Shown one piece after another: positions 47,505 to 56,372 of a DNA stretch of 64,000 bases; position 1 is the first letter of the stretch, and each line of letters begins with the position of its first letter. The notes under the pieces were generated by a model that was not told the origin of the DNA, ran no database searches, and worked only from the letters and a program-made list of their open reading frames with translations. Source of the stretch: an uncultured Pelagibacteraceae bacterium (GTDB taxonomy: Bacteria > Pseudomonadota > Alphaproteobacteria > Pelagibacterales > Pelagibacteraceae). The position numbers and the translations under genes were made by a program. The stretch covers positions 103,313-167,312 of the forward strand of contig CACGAC010000003.1 of assembly GCA_902571015.1 (NCBI GenBank). Direction: 5' to 3'.

Positions 47505-48158
47505 TCATTTTATTTTTTTTAAAATATAATTTAATGCTATACTGGAAGCTTCGATAGGAATATGATGGTCGCAATTCTTAATTAAATGGGTCTCTATTTC
47601 AATATTAGATCTGATAAAAAAATCTTTTGCCTCTAACATATAATTGGGTGAGACAACTTGATCAGAATCACCATGAATTAAAAGAATATTTGTTGATGTT
47701 CTCTTTCTTTGTTTGAGGTCCTCTTGATTAATAATCTTACCAGAGAAACCTACAACACAACTAAATTTATTTTTAGATGTAAGCCCTAAATTGATTGACA
47801 TCATACATCCTTGACTAAAACCAGATAAACAAATTTTATTGTTTTCAAGATTATATTTAATTTTTACCTCATCTATGAATTGATTGAGTTTTTTTTCAGC
47901 CTTGATTGTCTCATCTAAAATATATTTTGGATCATCTTTTGTAAGATCAAACCATTGATACCCAGATGGATTTATTGGACAAGGCTCATGACCATTCGGG
48001 CAGAGAAAAATTGTATTTGTAAGGTGTCTTTTCCAATTTAATGAAAGCATACTTATATCTTTACCATCACCTCCGTACCCATGTAGTAAAATGACTGCGT
48101 TTTCAATTTTTACATCTTTTTCTGGTTTTATAATGGTTGTATCAAGGCAAAATGTCAT
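47505..48158 (-). CDS. phospholipase/carboxylesterase-family alpha/beta hydrolase
   Basis: A 217-aa esterase. Marks are AVILLHGYGGDGKDI, LCPNGHEPCPINPSGYQWFDL, the nucleophile elbow LSGFSQGCMMS, HGDSDQVV (acid) and CDHHIPIEA (His). This is the YpfH/carboxylesterase-2 pattern, active on short acyl esters. It is divergent from the twin-helix protein at 48208, 49 bases apart. Substrate unknown. Confidence 0.88.
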   Translation of the reverse strand: MTFCLDTTIIKPEKDVKIENAVILLHGYGGDGKDISMLSLNWKRHLTNTIFLCPNGHEPCPINPSGYQWFDLTKDDPKYILDETIKAEKKLNQFIDEVKIKYNLENNKICLSGFSQGCMMSINLGLTSKNKFSCVVGFSGKIINQEDLKQRKRTSTNILLIHGDSDQVVSPNYMLEAKDFFIRSNIEIETHLIKNCDHHIPIEASSIALNYILKKIK

Positions 48159-48207
48159 AGTAATTGATTTATGTTTTTTTATCTATAAAACAGCCTACTA
48201 TAATTTT

Positions 48208-48411
48208 ATGATTTCTGGAATATTAGTAAAAATTTTATCTATAATCTTACTTGTGGCTGTTGGTTTAGTTCTGATTCTTGGTATTGGAACTTTATTTAAA
48301 GGTGGAGAGACAAGTAAGAAATACTCTAATAAATTAATGCAGTTAAGAGTCTTGCTACAATTTATAGCAATTATAGCCTTAGTTGCTTTTGCATATTTTT
48401 TTAAAAATTAA
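48208..48411 (+). CDS. twin transmembrane (HIG1-like) small protein
   Basis: A 67-aa protein with two helices: LVKILSIILLVAVGLVLILGIGTLF and MQLRVLLQFIAIIALVAFAYFF, linked by the charged loop KGGETSKKYSNK. This is the alphaproteobacterial twin-transmembrane/HIG1-like pattern. The ATG at 48208 was chosen; an upstream frame to 48091 lies over the divergent hydrolase gene. Role unknown; HIG1 in mitochondria supports respiratory supercomplexes. Its stop overlaps the convergent TlpA-like gene by 4 bases. Confidence 0.78.
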   Translation: MISGILVKILSIILLVAVGLVLILGIGTLFKGGETSKKYSNKLMQLRVLLQFIAIIALVAFAYFFKN

Positions 48412-48917
48412 TTAAAATTACTTAGCCACTTAATAAATTTTTCATCAACAAAGTCGATTGATCCAATTATTCTTGCAAACTCAAGTCCATCTTTGTTAAA
48501 AAGTATAGTTGTAGGAAGACCTCTTAATTTAAATTTCTTTGCCAATGTATTGGGCGAGTCAAAATATATTTCTAAATTTTTTATCTTCAAATCTTCAAAG
48601 AAAGTTAAAGATTTTTGACTAGTATCCTTGCCAATATTTATAGGAAATATCTTTAGATTATCTAAATTTAGATTTTCAGCTAACAAATCTAAAGATGGCA
48701 TTTCATCTTTACATGGAGCACACCAAGTTGCCCAAAAATTCAATAAAACTAGATTTCCTTTATAATCATTTAAGTATAATTCTTTATTTTTAATGTTTAA
48801 AAACGTTATATCACTGTAATTTTTTAACTCTTTATTAATGACTAAATTTTTTATATCGGATGCGTCACTAGCAAAAGAATTTGATAGCATTAAAACAAAT
48901 ATTATTAATAATCTCAT
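48408..48917 (-). CDS. TlpA-like thioredoxin-fold protein, exported
   Basis: A 169-aa periplasmic thiol-disulfide protein. The N-terminal signal LLIIFVLMLSNSFA precedes a thioredoxin fold whose active site reads NFWATWCAPCKDEMP; the cis-proline loop is RGLPTTILF. It resembles TlpA/ResA reductases used in cytochrome maturation. Divergent from argH, with a 24-base spacer. Confidence 0.88.
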   Translation of the reverse strand: MRLLIIFVLMLSNSFASDASDIKNLVINKELKNYSDITFLNIKNKELYLNDYKGNLVLLNFWATWCAPCKDEMPSLDLLAENLNLDNLKIFPINIGKDTSQKSLTFFEDLKIKNLEIYFDSPNTLAKKFKLRGLPTTILFNKDGLEFARIIGSIDFVDEKFIKWLSNFN

Positions 48918-48941
48918 GTTAAATAGGTATAATTAATTATC

Positions 48942-50333
48942 ATGGTAAAAAATAAAAACAACCAGACAATATGGAATACAAGAATTAAAAATAATTCTTA
49001 TAATCTCTCACAAAAAATAGGTAGCTCTATTGATGTAGATAAAAGACTGTATAAAGAAGATATAAATGGTTCTATTGCTCATGTAGAGATGTTATTTAAA
49101 CAAAAAATAATTTCTTTTAGAACAAAAAATAAAATTATTTACGGACTAAATAAAATTGAAAAAGAAATATCCAATAAAAAATTTGAATTTAATAAAAAAT
49201 ACGAGGACATTCATATTAATATTGAAAAACGACTGTTTCAAATAATTGGTGAAGAAGCGGGTTATGTTCACACAGCAAGATCTAGAAACGACCAAGTAAT
49301 AACCGACTTTAAGATCTGGATTAAATCTGCAAATCAAAAAATTAGTATGATGTTAAATAACGTAATTAAAAATTCAATTAATTTAGCTGAAAAAAATATA
49401 GATACTATTATGCCAGGTTTTACTCACTTAAAAAATGCACAAGCAGTTTCATTTGCACACTATCTAATGGCATATGTAGAGATGTTTAAAAGAGACGAAG
49501 ACAGATTTAAGAATAATTTAGACAGTCTAAATGAAAACCCATTAGGTGTTGCTGCATTAACTGGCACTTCTTTTAACATTGACAGGAACTATACGACAAA
49601 AAAACTTGGTTTTGAAAAGCCTACAAATAATTCAATCGACACTGTAGCGGATAGAGATTTCGTTTTAGACTTTCTTTATAGTGTTTCTGTTTGTTCGTTG
49701 CATTTATCAAGAATTTCTGAAGAATTAATTATCTGGAATTCCGATGGTTTTAATCTAATTAACCTCTCAGATAAAATAGTAACTGGTTCATCAATAATGC
49801 CGCAAAAAAAAAATCCTGATCTTTTAGAGCACTTAAGAGGTAAATCTGGAATTACTTTTGGTAATTTATTTTCAATGTTTACTATATTAAAAGGATTGCC
49901 TCTTTCATACTTCAAAGATCTTCAAGATGATAAAGAAATTATTTTTAAATCATATGATGTTCTTTTTCAAAGTTTAAAAGTATTTAATGAAATTCTTAAG
50001 AATGTAAGTCCTAATAAAAAAAGAATGCTTGAATTGGCATACTCAGGTTACATTACTGCAACAGATTTAGCAGATTACCTTGTTAAGAATAATTCAATGT
50101 CTTTTAGAAAAGCTTATCAAAAAACAGCTTTGCTAGTGAATTTAGCTGAAAAGAGAAAGAAAAAACTAAACGAATTATCATTAGAAGACTTAAAAAAAGT
50201 AGAGCCAGCATTAACAAAAGATGTCCTAAAAGTGTTTGATTTAAAGAATTCTGTCAATTCCAAAAAATCTTATGGTGGAACATCTTTTGATAATATCAAA
50301 AAGATGATAAGGAAATATAAAAAATTAAGATGA
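48942..50333 (+). CDS. argH: argininosuccinate lyase
   Basis: A 463-aa fumarase-superfamily enzyme that splits argininosuccinate to arginine and fumarate. The N-terminus (TIWNTRI) and EEAGYVHTARSRNDQV match, followed by TGTSFNIDR and the catalytic-loop signature GSSIMPQKKNPD, then the ATDLADYLV segment. The C-terminus is complete. It precedes a small lipoprotein gene and lysA, the usual argH-lysA order of many bacteria. Confidence 0.97.
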   Translation: MVKNKNNQTIWNTRIKNNSYNLSQKIGSSIDVDKRLYKEDINGSIAHVEMLFKQKIISFRTKNKIIYGLNKIEKEISNKKFEFNKKYEDIHINIEKRLFQIIGEEAGYVHTARSRNDQVITDFKIWIKSANQKISMMLNNVIKNSINLAEKNIDTIMPGFTHLKNAQAVSFAHYLMAYVEMFKRDEDRFKNNLDSLNENPLGVAALTGTSFNIDRNYTTKKLGFEKPTNNSIDTVADRDFVLDFLYSVSVCSLHLSRISEELIIWNSDGFNLINLSDKIVTGSSIMPQKKNPDLLEHLRGKSGITFGNLFSMFTILKGLPLSYFKDLQDDKEIIFKSYDVLFQSLKVFNEILKNVSPNKKRMLELAYSGYITATDLADYLVKNNSMSFRKAYQKTALLVNLAEKRKKKLNELSLEDLKKVEPALTKDVLKVFDLKNSVNSKKSYGGTSFDNIKKMIRKYKKLR

Positions 50334-50446
50334 TTAAAAAAATTACATTTGTTATTTTAGTTTGTTGTTCTTTAGTTTCTTGTGGAAAGAAAGGTGATCC
50401 TGAATATAAAGCATTAAATCATGAAATTAAATACCAACAATTATAA
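50330..50446 (+). CDS. LptM-like small lipoprotein
   Basis: A 38-aa protein. The signal peptide KKITFVILVCCSLV ends in a lipobox VSC (C18), followed by GKKGDP, the hallmark of LptM/YifL lipoproteins that help mature the LptD translocon. Its ATG overlaps the argH stop (ATGA). It lies between argH and lysA as in other bacteria, which supports the call. Too short for usual ORF cutoffs. Confidence 0.82.
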   Translation: MIKKITFVILVCCSLVSCGKKGDPEYKALNHEIKYQQL

Positions 50447-50459
50447 TTAACAAAACTTC

Positions 50460-51674
50460 ATGAAATACATTAATAAAAGACTAACATTGGAAAAAGTCAA
50501 CTTCCAGAAGATAGCTAAAAAATTTGGAACACCTTTTTATTGTTATTCATATTCAAAATTAAAAGAAAATATAAACAAATTTAAAGAAAATTTTAAATCT
50601 TTTTCACCTTTAATTTGTTTTGCAGTTAAATCGAATACTAATGTTAATTTAATTAGAGAAATTAAAAAATTTGGTTTAGGGGCTGATGTAGTTTCTTTAG
50701 GTGAGCTCATGATAGCCATAAAAGCAGGAATAAAACCAAATAAAATAGTATTCTCTGGAGTTGGAAAAACTTCTAGTGAATTGAATTTTGCAATAAATAA
50801 AAAAATACTACTCATTAATGCTGAGTCATTAAGTGAAATAATGGAAATAAATAAACTTGCAAAATTAAGGAACAAAAAAGTGAGGGTTGGAGTTAGACTT
50901 AATCCTAATACAGATGCAAAAACACTAAATCAAATTTCTACAGGAAAAAAAGAGAATAAATTTGGAGTAAATAAAGATACATTTCACAAAATTGTTAATT
51001 TTTGTAAAAATTCAAAAAATATAGACCTAAAATGTTTGAGTGTTCACATAGGTAGTCAAATTTTAGATCATAAACCCTATGGAAAAATGCTTGAAGCTGT
51101 TAGCCATATCTTAGATAAGACTAATCATCAATTTGAATTTATTGATTTAGGTGGAGGTATGGGAATTAATTATTCCAATAAAGACAAAACACTTAATTAT
51201 AAAAAGTATAACACTGCAATAAATAATTTTCTCAAAAAACATAAAGTTAAAATTATTTTTGAACCTGGAAGATCTATAATAGGCAATACTGGTATGTTAA
51301 TTAGTAGAGTTATTTATATTAAAGACAGTGGAAGGAAAAAATTTATAATTTTAGATGCTGCTATGAATGATTTTATGAGACCCGCATTATATGGGGCATT
51401 TCATAGGACATTGCCAGTAATAAAATCGAATAAAATATCAAATAAACCTTATGAATTCGTTGGTCCAATTTGCGAAAGTACTGATAAATTTATAACATTA
51501 AAAAAATTTCAAAAATTAGAGGAAAAAGATTTAATAGCTATATGCGATGTTGGCGCGTACGGTATGTCTTTAAGCTCAAATTATAATTTAAGACCTAAAC
51601 CAATAGAATTATTAATTAAAGGTTCAAAAATTAATGTAATTAGAAAAAGACAAAAGCACGCGGAAATAATCTAG
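50460..51674 (+). CDS. lysA: diaminopimelate decarboxylase
   Basis: A 404-aa PLP fold-III decarboxylase for the last step of lysine synthesis. The PLP lysine is in CFAVKSNTNV, and GLGADVVSLGELMIAIKAG is the second typical block. SVHIGSQI and the phosphate-binding DLGGGMGINY, EPGRSIIGNTG and GPICESTDKF follow. CDVGAYGMSLSSNYNLRPKP supplies residues from the second subunit. Complete, 14 bases after the lipoprotein gene. Confidence 0.96.
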   Translation: MKYINKRLTLEKVNFQKIAKKFGTPFYCYSYSKLKENINKFKENFKSFSPLICFAVKSNTNVNLIREIKKFGLGADVVSLGELMIAIKAGIKPNKIVFSGVGKTSSELNFAINKKILLINAESLSEIMEINKLAKLRNKKVRVGVRLNPNTDAKTLNQISTGKKENKFGVNKDTFHKIVNFCKNSKNIDLKCLSVHIGSQILDHKPYGKMLEAVSHILDKTNHQFEFIDLGGGMGINYSNKDKTLNYKKYNTAINNFLKKHKVKIIFEPGRSIIGNTGMLISRVIYIKDSGRKKFIILDAAMNDFMRPALYGAFHRTLPVIKSNKISNKPYEFVGPICESTDKFITLKKFQKLEEKDLIAICDVGAYGMSLSSNYNLRPKPIELLIKGSKINVIRKRQKHAEII

Positions 51675-51685
51675 CTTTTAACACA

Positions 51686-52387
51686 ATGTTAAGAAACTTT
51701 ATATTTTCATTATTTTTTTTTACTGGAATTATTATTATTTCAATAGTTTTTTTGCCCTCATTTTTCTTACCTAAACAAGTTGTGTTATTTGGAGGTAAGT
51801 TAATGGGTCACTGGACGAGTTTTTGCTTAAAATTTTTTCTTTCAACAAAAATAATAATTAAAGGGACTGAAAATATTATTAGGAATGAAAAATTTTTTAT
51901 AGCAGCATCACATCAATCAATGTTTGAAACATTCTTCCTTCAAACTTTATTTAACTCACCAGTATTTATTCTTAAGAAAGAATTATTATCCATACCTATA
52001 TTTGGGTGGTATCTAAAAAAAATTGGATCCATATCAATTAAAAGGGGTCAAATTACAAAAGATAATCTCAGTTTTTATGATGAAATTTCAAGTGTAACTA
52101 CTAACTCAGATAGACCTTTGATAATTTTTCCTCAAGGAACTAGAGTTTTGCCTAATGAAAGACCACCTTTTAAAAAAGGAGCCTCTAGAATTTATGAAAA
52201 ACTTAAAATTGCTTGTCAACCAGTTGCAATTAATTCTGGATATGTCTGGCCTAAATCAGGGAGAAAAATTAGTAACAGAACCATCACTGTATCTATAATG
52301 CAAAGAATAAATAATGATCTAGAAAAAGAGACATTTCTTAAAACTTTAGAAGATAAAATTTACTCAGAATTAAATCTTATAGATTAG
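51686..52387 (+). CDS. plsC: 1-acyl-sn-glycerol-3-phosphate acyltransferase
   Basis: A 233-aa membrane-anchored acyltransferase that forms phosphatidic acid. N-terminal helix (FSLFFFTGIIIISIVF). The NHxxxxD-type motif is represented by ASHQSMFETFF, where the usual D is E, followed by FGWYLKKIGSISIKRG and FPQGTRVLPNERPPFKKG (the acyl-acceptor motif) and QPVAINSG. Its stop overlaps the convergent dnaN by 4 bases. Confidence 0.9.
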   Translation: MLRNFIFSLFFFTGIIIISIVFLPSFFLPKQVVLFGGKLMGHWTSFCLKFFLSTKIIIKGTENIIRNEKFFIAASHQSMFETFFLQTLFNSPVFILKKELLSIPIFGWYLKKIGSISIKRGQITKDNLSFYDEISSVTTNSDRPLIIFPQGTRVLPNERPPFKKGASRIYEKLKIACQPVAINSGYVWPKSGRKISNRTITVSIMQRINNDLEKETFLKTLEDKIYSELNLID

Positions 52388-53496
52388 CCTTTCATGGGCA
52401 TTATTACATAGATACTATCAAAATCACTAGGATCTTTTATTAAAGCTGGCGATCCTGTTTCATTTAAAAATAACTCTATTTTTTCACCATCAAGCTGTGA
52501 CGCAACATCTATTAGATATCTCGAATTAAAACTGATTTCTAGATCATGGTCAAATTGAACACCTAAAGTTTCATTTCCATCACCACTGGTAGTATTATTA
52601 ACAGAAAGATTTAATGTATCTTTAGATAACTTAAACTTAACTCCATCTTTTTTATCTAGTGATACTGATGCGACCCTATCAATAGATCCTAAAAATGATT
52701 TAAGATTTGTCTCTAATTTTTTTTGATTATTCTTAGGAATTACTTGTACATAATTTGGAAATTTTCCATCAATTAATTTAGAAATTAAAATACTATTAGT
52801 TAATTCAAACTTTATTTTTGATTTTAAATTAGATATTTTAAGATCACCATCATAATTATCTAGTAGAGAGCAAAGTTGAAAAATGGTTTTTTTTGGAAGA
52901 ATAATTGGGTCAAATTTTATTTTTTCACTTAATCTAATTTTGGAAATTGACATTCTATGACTATCAGTTGCTACAGCAGTCAAATAGATCTTATCCTCAA
53001 CTTCAGTTTGGTGAAAGTATATACCACTTAAGTAATGACGTGTTTCATCATTCGATATTGAAAACTTACACTTATTAAGTAATTTTAAAAAATGTTTTGA
53101 ATTAATTACAAAAGTATTATCATTAAAATTTTCGTCCGTAAGTGGAAACTCTGATGAATTTATACAATTAAGATTAAATATTGATTTTTCAGACTCTAGT
53201 TGAAGTTTGTTTTCGCTATTCATTGATAAGTTTAATTGTTTATCAGAGGAAAATTTTCTAACAATATCAAACATAATTGATGAAGTTGTAGTTGTGTTTC
53301 CCTCCTCTAAAATTTCAACATTTTCAATTTGATGAATGAAAATCAAATCAAGATCAGTGGCTGTGATTGTCAATTTTGAGTTACTTGCATTTAGTAAAAC
53401 ATTAGAAAGTATCTGTAACGTGCTCCTTTTTTCTATAACACCCTGACAATAACTTAAGGCTTCTTGAAGTTCTTTTTGATTAACGTTAAATTTCAT
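52384..53496 (-). CDS. dnaN: DNA polymerase III beta subunit (sliding clamp)
   Basis: A 370-aa clamp that tethers Pol III to DNA. It has the three-domain layout: domain 1 with ALSYCQGVIEKRSTLQILSNVLLNA, domain 2 with HYLSGIYFHQTEVEDKIYLTAVATDSHRMS, and the C-terminal PALIKDPSDFDSIYVIMPMK with MPM before the end. The ATG overlaps the dnaA stop by 4 bases. No recF follows. Confidence 0.97.
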   Translation of the reverse strand: MKFNVNQKELQEALSYCQGVIEKRSTLQILSNVLLNASNSKLTITATDLDLIFIHQIENVEILEEGNTTTTSSIMFDIVRKFSSDKQLNLSMNSENKLQLESEKSIFNLNCINSSEFPLTDENFNDNTFVINSKHFLKLLNKCKFSISNDETRHYLSGIYFHQTEVEDKIYLTAVATDSHRMSISKIRLSEKIKFDPIILPKKTIFQLCSLLDNYDGDLKISNLKSKIKFELTNSILISKLIDGKFPNYVQVIPKNNQKKLETNLKSFLGSIDRVASVSLDKKDGVKFKLSKDTLNLSVNNTTSGDGNETLGVQFDHDLEISFNSRYLIDVASQLDGEKIELFLNETGSPALIKDPSDFDSIYVIMPMKG

Positions 53497-54893
53497 CCTT
53501 CTTTATTATATAAAATAATATTTTTTAATTTATTTATATTATCATTCATGTCTGGATTTTTTTCTTTTAATTTTTCTATTGTTTTCACAGAATGAATTAT
53601 AGTCGTATGATCTCGATTTGAAAATTCTCGTCCGATTTCTGGTAATGATTTTGTGGTTAAAATTTTAGTAAGGTAAATAGCTGTCTGTCTTGGTCTAACT
53701 AAATATCTCGATCTTCTTGAAGATAACATCTCATTTTTACTAATTTTGAAAAATTTACAGACAATTGTTTGTATTGAGTCTATTGTTACATTATTTTCTG
53801 TTAAATTTAATAAATCTTTCAAAATAATCTTTGTTTCGGATAGGCTTGGTAGTTTGTTATAAATCCTCGAAAATGAAACTATACGATTTATTGCTCCAAC
53901 TAATTCCCTTACATTAGTGGTTATTTTATTACTTATAAAATCTTGAATTTCATCTGTAACATTAACTTTGTCAGCATATAGAGAAGTTAATTCATTTATC
54001 TTGTGATCGATGATCTTTCTTCTTAAATCATACTCAGGTTTTTGAATATCCACAACTAGACCTCCAGAAAATCTTGATTTAATTCTCTCTTGAATTCTAG
54101 ACAACTTATTAGGTGGTCTATCAGCTGAAACGATTATTTGTGACTCTTTATCCAAAAGTGCATTAAAAGTATGAAAAAACTCTTCCTGCATAGCTTCTTT
54201 GCCATTCATGAACTGAATATCGTCTATTAACAAAACATCTGTATTTCTAAAATACTCCTTAAATTTAACCATATCGTTAGATTTAATTGATTTTACAAAT
54301 TGATACATAAAACGTTCAGCTGAAATAAACATCACTTTTTTGTTTTTACTCATTTCGTAGCCTATAGAATTTAGAAGATGAGTTTTACCTAAACCTACAC
54401 CCCCGTATATATAAAGCGGATTATAATAAGAAATATTCTCAGATACCTTTAAAGAAGCTTCAAAAGCTATTTTATTACTTGAGCCAGTTAAAAAGTTTTC
54501 AAATCTTTTATTGGGATCTATTCGACTATATTGTAAATGAGAGTCTTTTATAAATGAGACTTTTTCGGTTTTGTTTGTTTGATTAAAATCATCAAATTTT
54601 TCACTTTTACTATCATTTTTTTCTATAATCTTAAATTCTATCCTTATGATTTGTTTTTTATGTTTTTTGATAGTTTGTAAAATTTGATCTAAATATCTTG
54701 ATGTAATCCAATCACGGATAAACCTCGTTGGGACAGTTAATAAGATATAATTTTTAAACTCCTCATGTAAATCAATTTTTTTTATCCAACTTTCATAAAC
54801 TTCTATTCCCAATTTAATTTTTAATTCAGTCTGAATTAATTTCCAATCAAGATTAATTTTATCAAAACTTTTATTTGTGTGCGTATTGTTCAT
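53493..54893 (-). CDS. dnaA: chromosomal replication initiator protein DnaA
   Basis: A 466-aa AAA+ initiator. Domain I (1-90) ends in a basic linker; the AAA+ core has Walker A GGVGLGKTHLL, Walker B VLLIDDIQF and sensor RIQERIKSRFSGGL. Domain IV has REFSNRDHTTIIHSVKTIEKL, the DnaA-box-binding helix. The gene starts at 54893. The 271 bases upstream contain one DnaA-box-like site. The dnaA-dnaN pair is 51 kb from gyrB. Confidence 0.98.
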   Translation of the reverse strand: MNNTHTNKSFDKINLDWKLIQTELKIKLGIEVYESWIKKIDLHEEFKNYILLTVPTRFIRDWITSRYLDQILQTIKKHKKQIIRIEFKIIEKNDSKSEKFDDFNQTNKTEKVSFIKDSHLQYSRIDPNKRFENFLTGSSNKIAFEASLKVSENISYYNPLYIYGGVGLGKTHLLNSIGYEMSKNKKVMFISAERFMYQFVKSIKSNDMVKFKEYFRNTDVLLIDDIQFMNGKEAMQEEFFHTFNALLDKESQIIVSADRPPNKLSRIQERIKSRFSGGLVVDIQKPEYDLRRKIIDHKINELTSLYADKVNVTDEIQDFISNKITTNVRELVGAINRIVSFSRIYNKLPSLSETKIILKDLLNLTENNVTIDSIQTIVCKFFKISKNEMLSSRRSRYLVRPRQTAIYLTKILTTKSLPEIGREFSNRDHTTIIHSVKTIEKLKEKNPDMNDNINKLKNIILYNKEG

Positions 54894-54980
54894 TTTTTTG
54901 GAGAGACTCCAGTTACATCAATAATGATGGTTATTGCAACAAATTATTTTACTAAACCGAAAATAAATAAAATCTGGGAT

Positions 54981-54989
54981 TGTGTAAAA
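54981..54989 (-). promoter_or_regulatory. DnaA box-like site upstream of dnaA
   Basis: TTTTACACA on the minus strand matches TTWTNCACA. It lies 88 bases before the dnaA start. The gap 54894-55164 is AT-rich and shows no other clear box, so autoregulation is likelier than a full oriC. Confidence 0.4.
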
Positions 54990-55136
54990 AATTTTTTTAA
55001 AAATTTCTTTGACAAATTTTTTTTTTATGTATCAAAAAAATAAATAAAATTTATGATTGAATTAAATATAATATTTTTTTACTAATTCTAAATATTGTAA
55101 TATAAGATTAACACATCATATATGAAGCGTATTCTT

Positions 55137-55153
55137 TAAGTTGAATCAACTTA
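55137..55153. repeat. perfect palindrome TAAGTTGA-A-TCAACTTA with central GANTC
   Basis: Arms of 8 bases around a single A with GAATC in the centre, lying 12 bases after the rpsT stop on the minus strand. It could be a weak terminator of rpsT or a methylation-sensitive site near dnaA. Confidence 0.45.
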
Positions 55154-55164
55154 GGGTATAGAAA

Positions 55165-55425
55165 TTATAAGGAACTTATTTTTTTTGTAATTCTAGATAC
55201 GTTCCTAGATGCATTTTGTTTTTTTATTATTCCAGTTTTAGCAATCTTCATTAACTCAGAATTCAACTTAGGTAAGAACTTTAAAGCTTCTGATTTTTTT
55301 TTATTTTCAATCAGAACGATCATCTTTTTTAATGCAATTTTGTATCTGCTCTTTCTCGCTTTGTTAACTGCAGTCTGTTTAGATATTCGTCTAATTCTTT
55401 TAATTGCTGATTTTGTATTAGCCAT
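55165..55425 (-). CDS. rpsT: 30S ribosomal protein S20
   Basis: An 86-aa helical protein that binds 16S rRNA. MANTKSAIKRIRRISKQTAVNKARKSRYK and the basic C-terminus KQNASRNVSRITKKIS match the family. Monocistronic on the minus strand upstream of dnaA, an order conserved in Alphaproteobacteria. Confidence 0.97.
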   Translation of the reverse strand: MANTKSAIKRIRRISKQTAVNKARKSRYKIALKKMIVLIENKKKSEALKFLPKLNSELMKIAKTGIIKKQNASRNVSRITKKISSL

Positions 55426-55475
55426 AATTTGCAGGGGTATAACCGCTTAAATAGACCCGGTCAATAATATATTTA

Positions 55476-56339
55476 TTATTTTTGACATATTTCACACAAA
55501 AAAGTTGATCTATTTGATTGAGTTATTTTATTAATTGTTCCTGAACATCTAATTCTTTTACATTTTTGTTTATCTCTACCATAAACCTTAAACTCTTTTT
55601 GAAAATTACCTTGATTGCCTTTCGTATTTTTAAAATCCCTTATGGTTGATCCGCCTTTTCTAATAGCATTTTGCAAAATTTTTCTTGAATTAATAACTAT
55701 ATTTTTGCATTGATTTTTTTTCAAATACTTAGCCGGTAATAAGGGATTAATTTTTGATAAATATAAAATTTCGCTTGCATAAATATTTCCAATTCCAGAT
55801 ACAAAATTTTGATCTAATAAAAAATTTTTTATATTTTTACCTTTTTTTTTAAAATAACTAATCAAATATTTTGAATTAAATTTTTTATTAAAAGGTTCTG
55901 GCCCATAACTTTTAAACTTTTTTTTTAAACTATTAAAATCACTAAAAAATTGAAAATATCCAAATCTTCTAGGGTCATTATAAATTAATTTGATATTTTT
56001 AAAGAGAAATTCAACATGATTATGATTTTTAGGCAAATTTGGTGAACTATAAAAACTAGCGTTGGTGTGTAGATTTTTTTTTCTATTTTTAATAATATGA
56101 ATTGTTCCTGACATTCCTAAATGGACTATACAAAAGCTTTTATTTTCCAGCTCAATAATTAAATATTTTGAGAATCTTTTGATATTTGAAATAAATTTAT
56201 TTTTTAGCTTTTTTTCAAAGGAGGTTTCTAATTTAAATCTTAAGTTTCTGTTTCTAACCAAAACTTTATTGATTTTTTTACCTTTTATATTTTTTAATAA
56301 AGATTGTCGGACTATTTCTACTTCTGGTAATTCTGGCAT
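55476..56339 (-). CDS. mutM: formamidopyrimidine-DNA glycosylase
   Basis: A 287-aa bifunctional glycosylase/AP lyase that removes 8-oxoguanine. The catalytic N-terminal Pro2 and Glu3 are in MPELPEVEIVRQSL. The helix-2-turn-helix has LLDQNFVSGIGNIYASEILYLSKINP. The C-terminal zinc finger is CKRIRCSG ... FLCEICQK. Divergent from ubiE, with 33 bases between them. Confidence 0.96.
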   Translation of the reverse strand: MPELPEVEIVRQSLLKNIKGKKINKVLVRNRNLRFKLETSFEKKLKNKFISNIKRFSKYLIIELENKSFCIVHLGMSGTIHIIKNRKKNLHTNASFYSSPNLPKNHNHVEFLFKNIKLIYNDPRRFGYFQFFSDFNSLKKKFKSYGPEPFNKKFNSKYLISYFKKKGKNIKNFLLDQNFVSGIGNIYASEILYLSKINPLLPAKYLKKNQCKNIVINSRKILQNAIRKGGSTIRDFKNTKGNQGNFQKEFKVYGRDKQKCKRIRCSGTINKITQSNRSTFLCEICQK

Positions 56340-56372
56340 TTACTATTATATTAAATGAATAATTAATTAAAA

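Noticed and set aside
54894..55164. Complete replication origin
   Set aside because: Only one DnaA-box match and no box cluster or 13-mer array seen; skew of the whole chromosome is needed.
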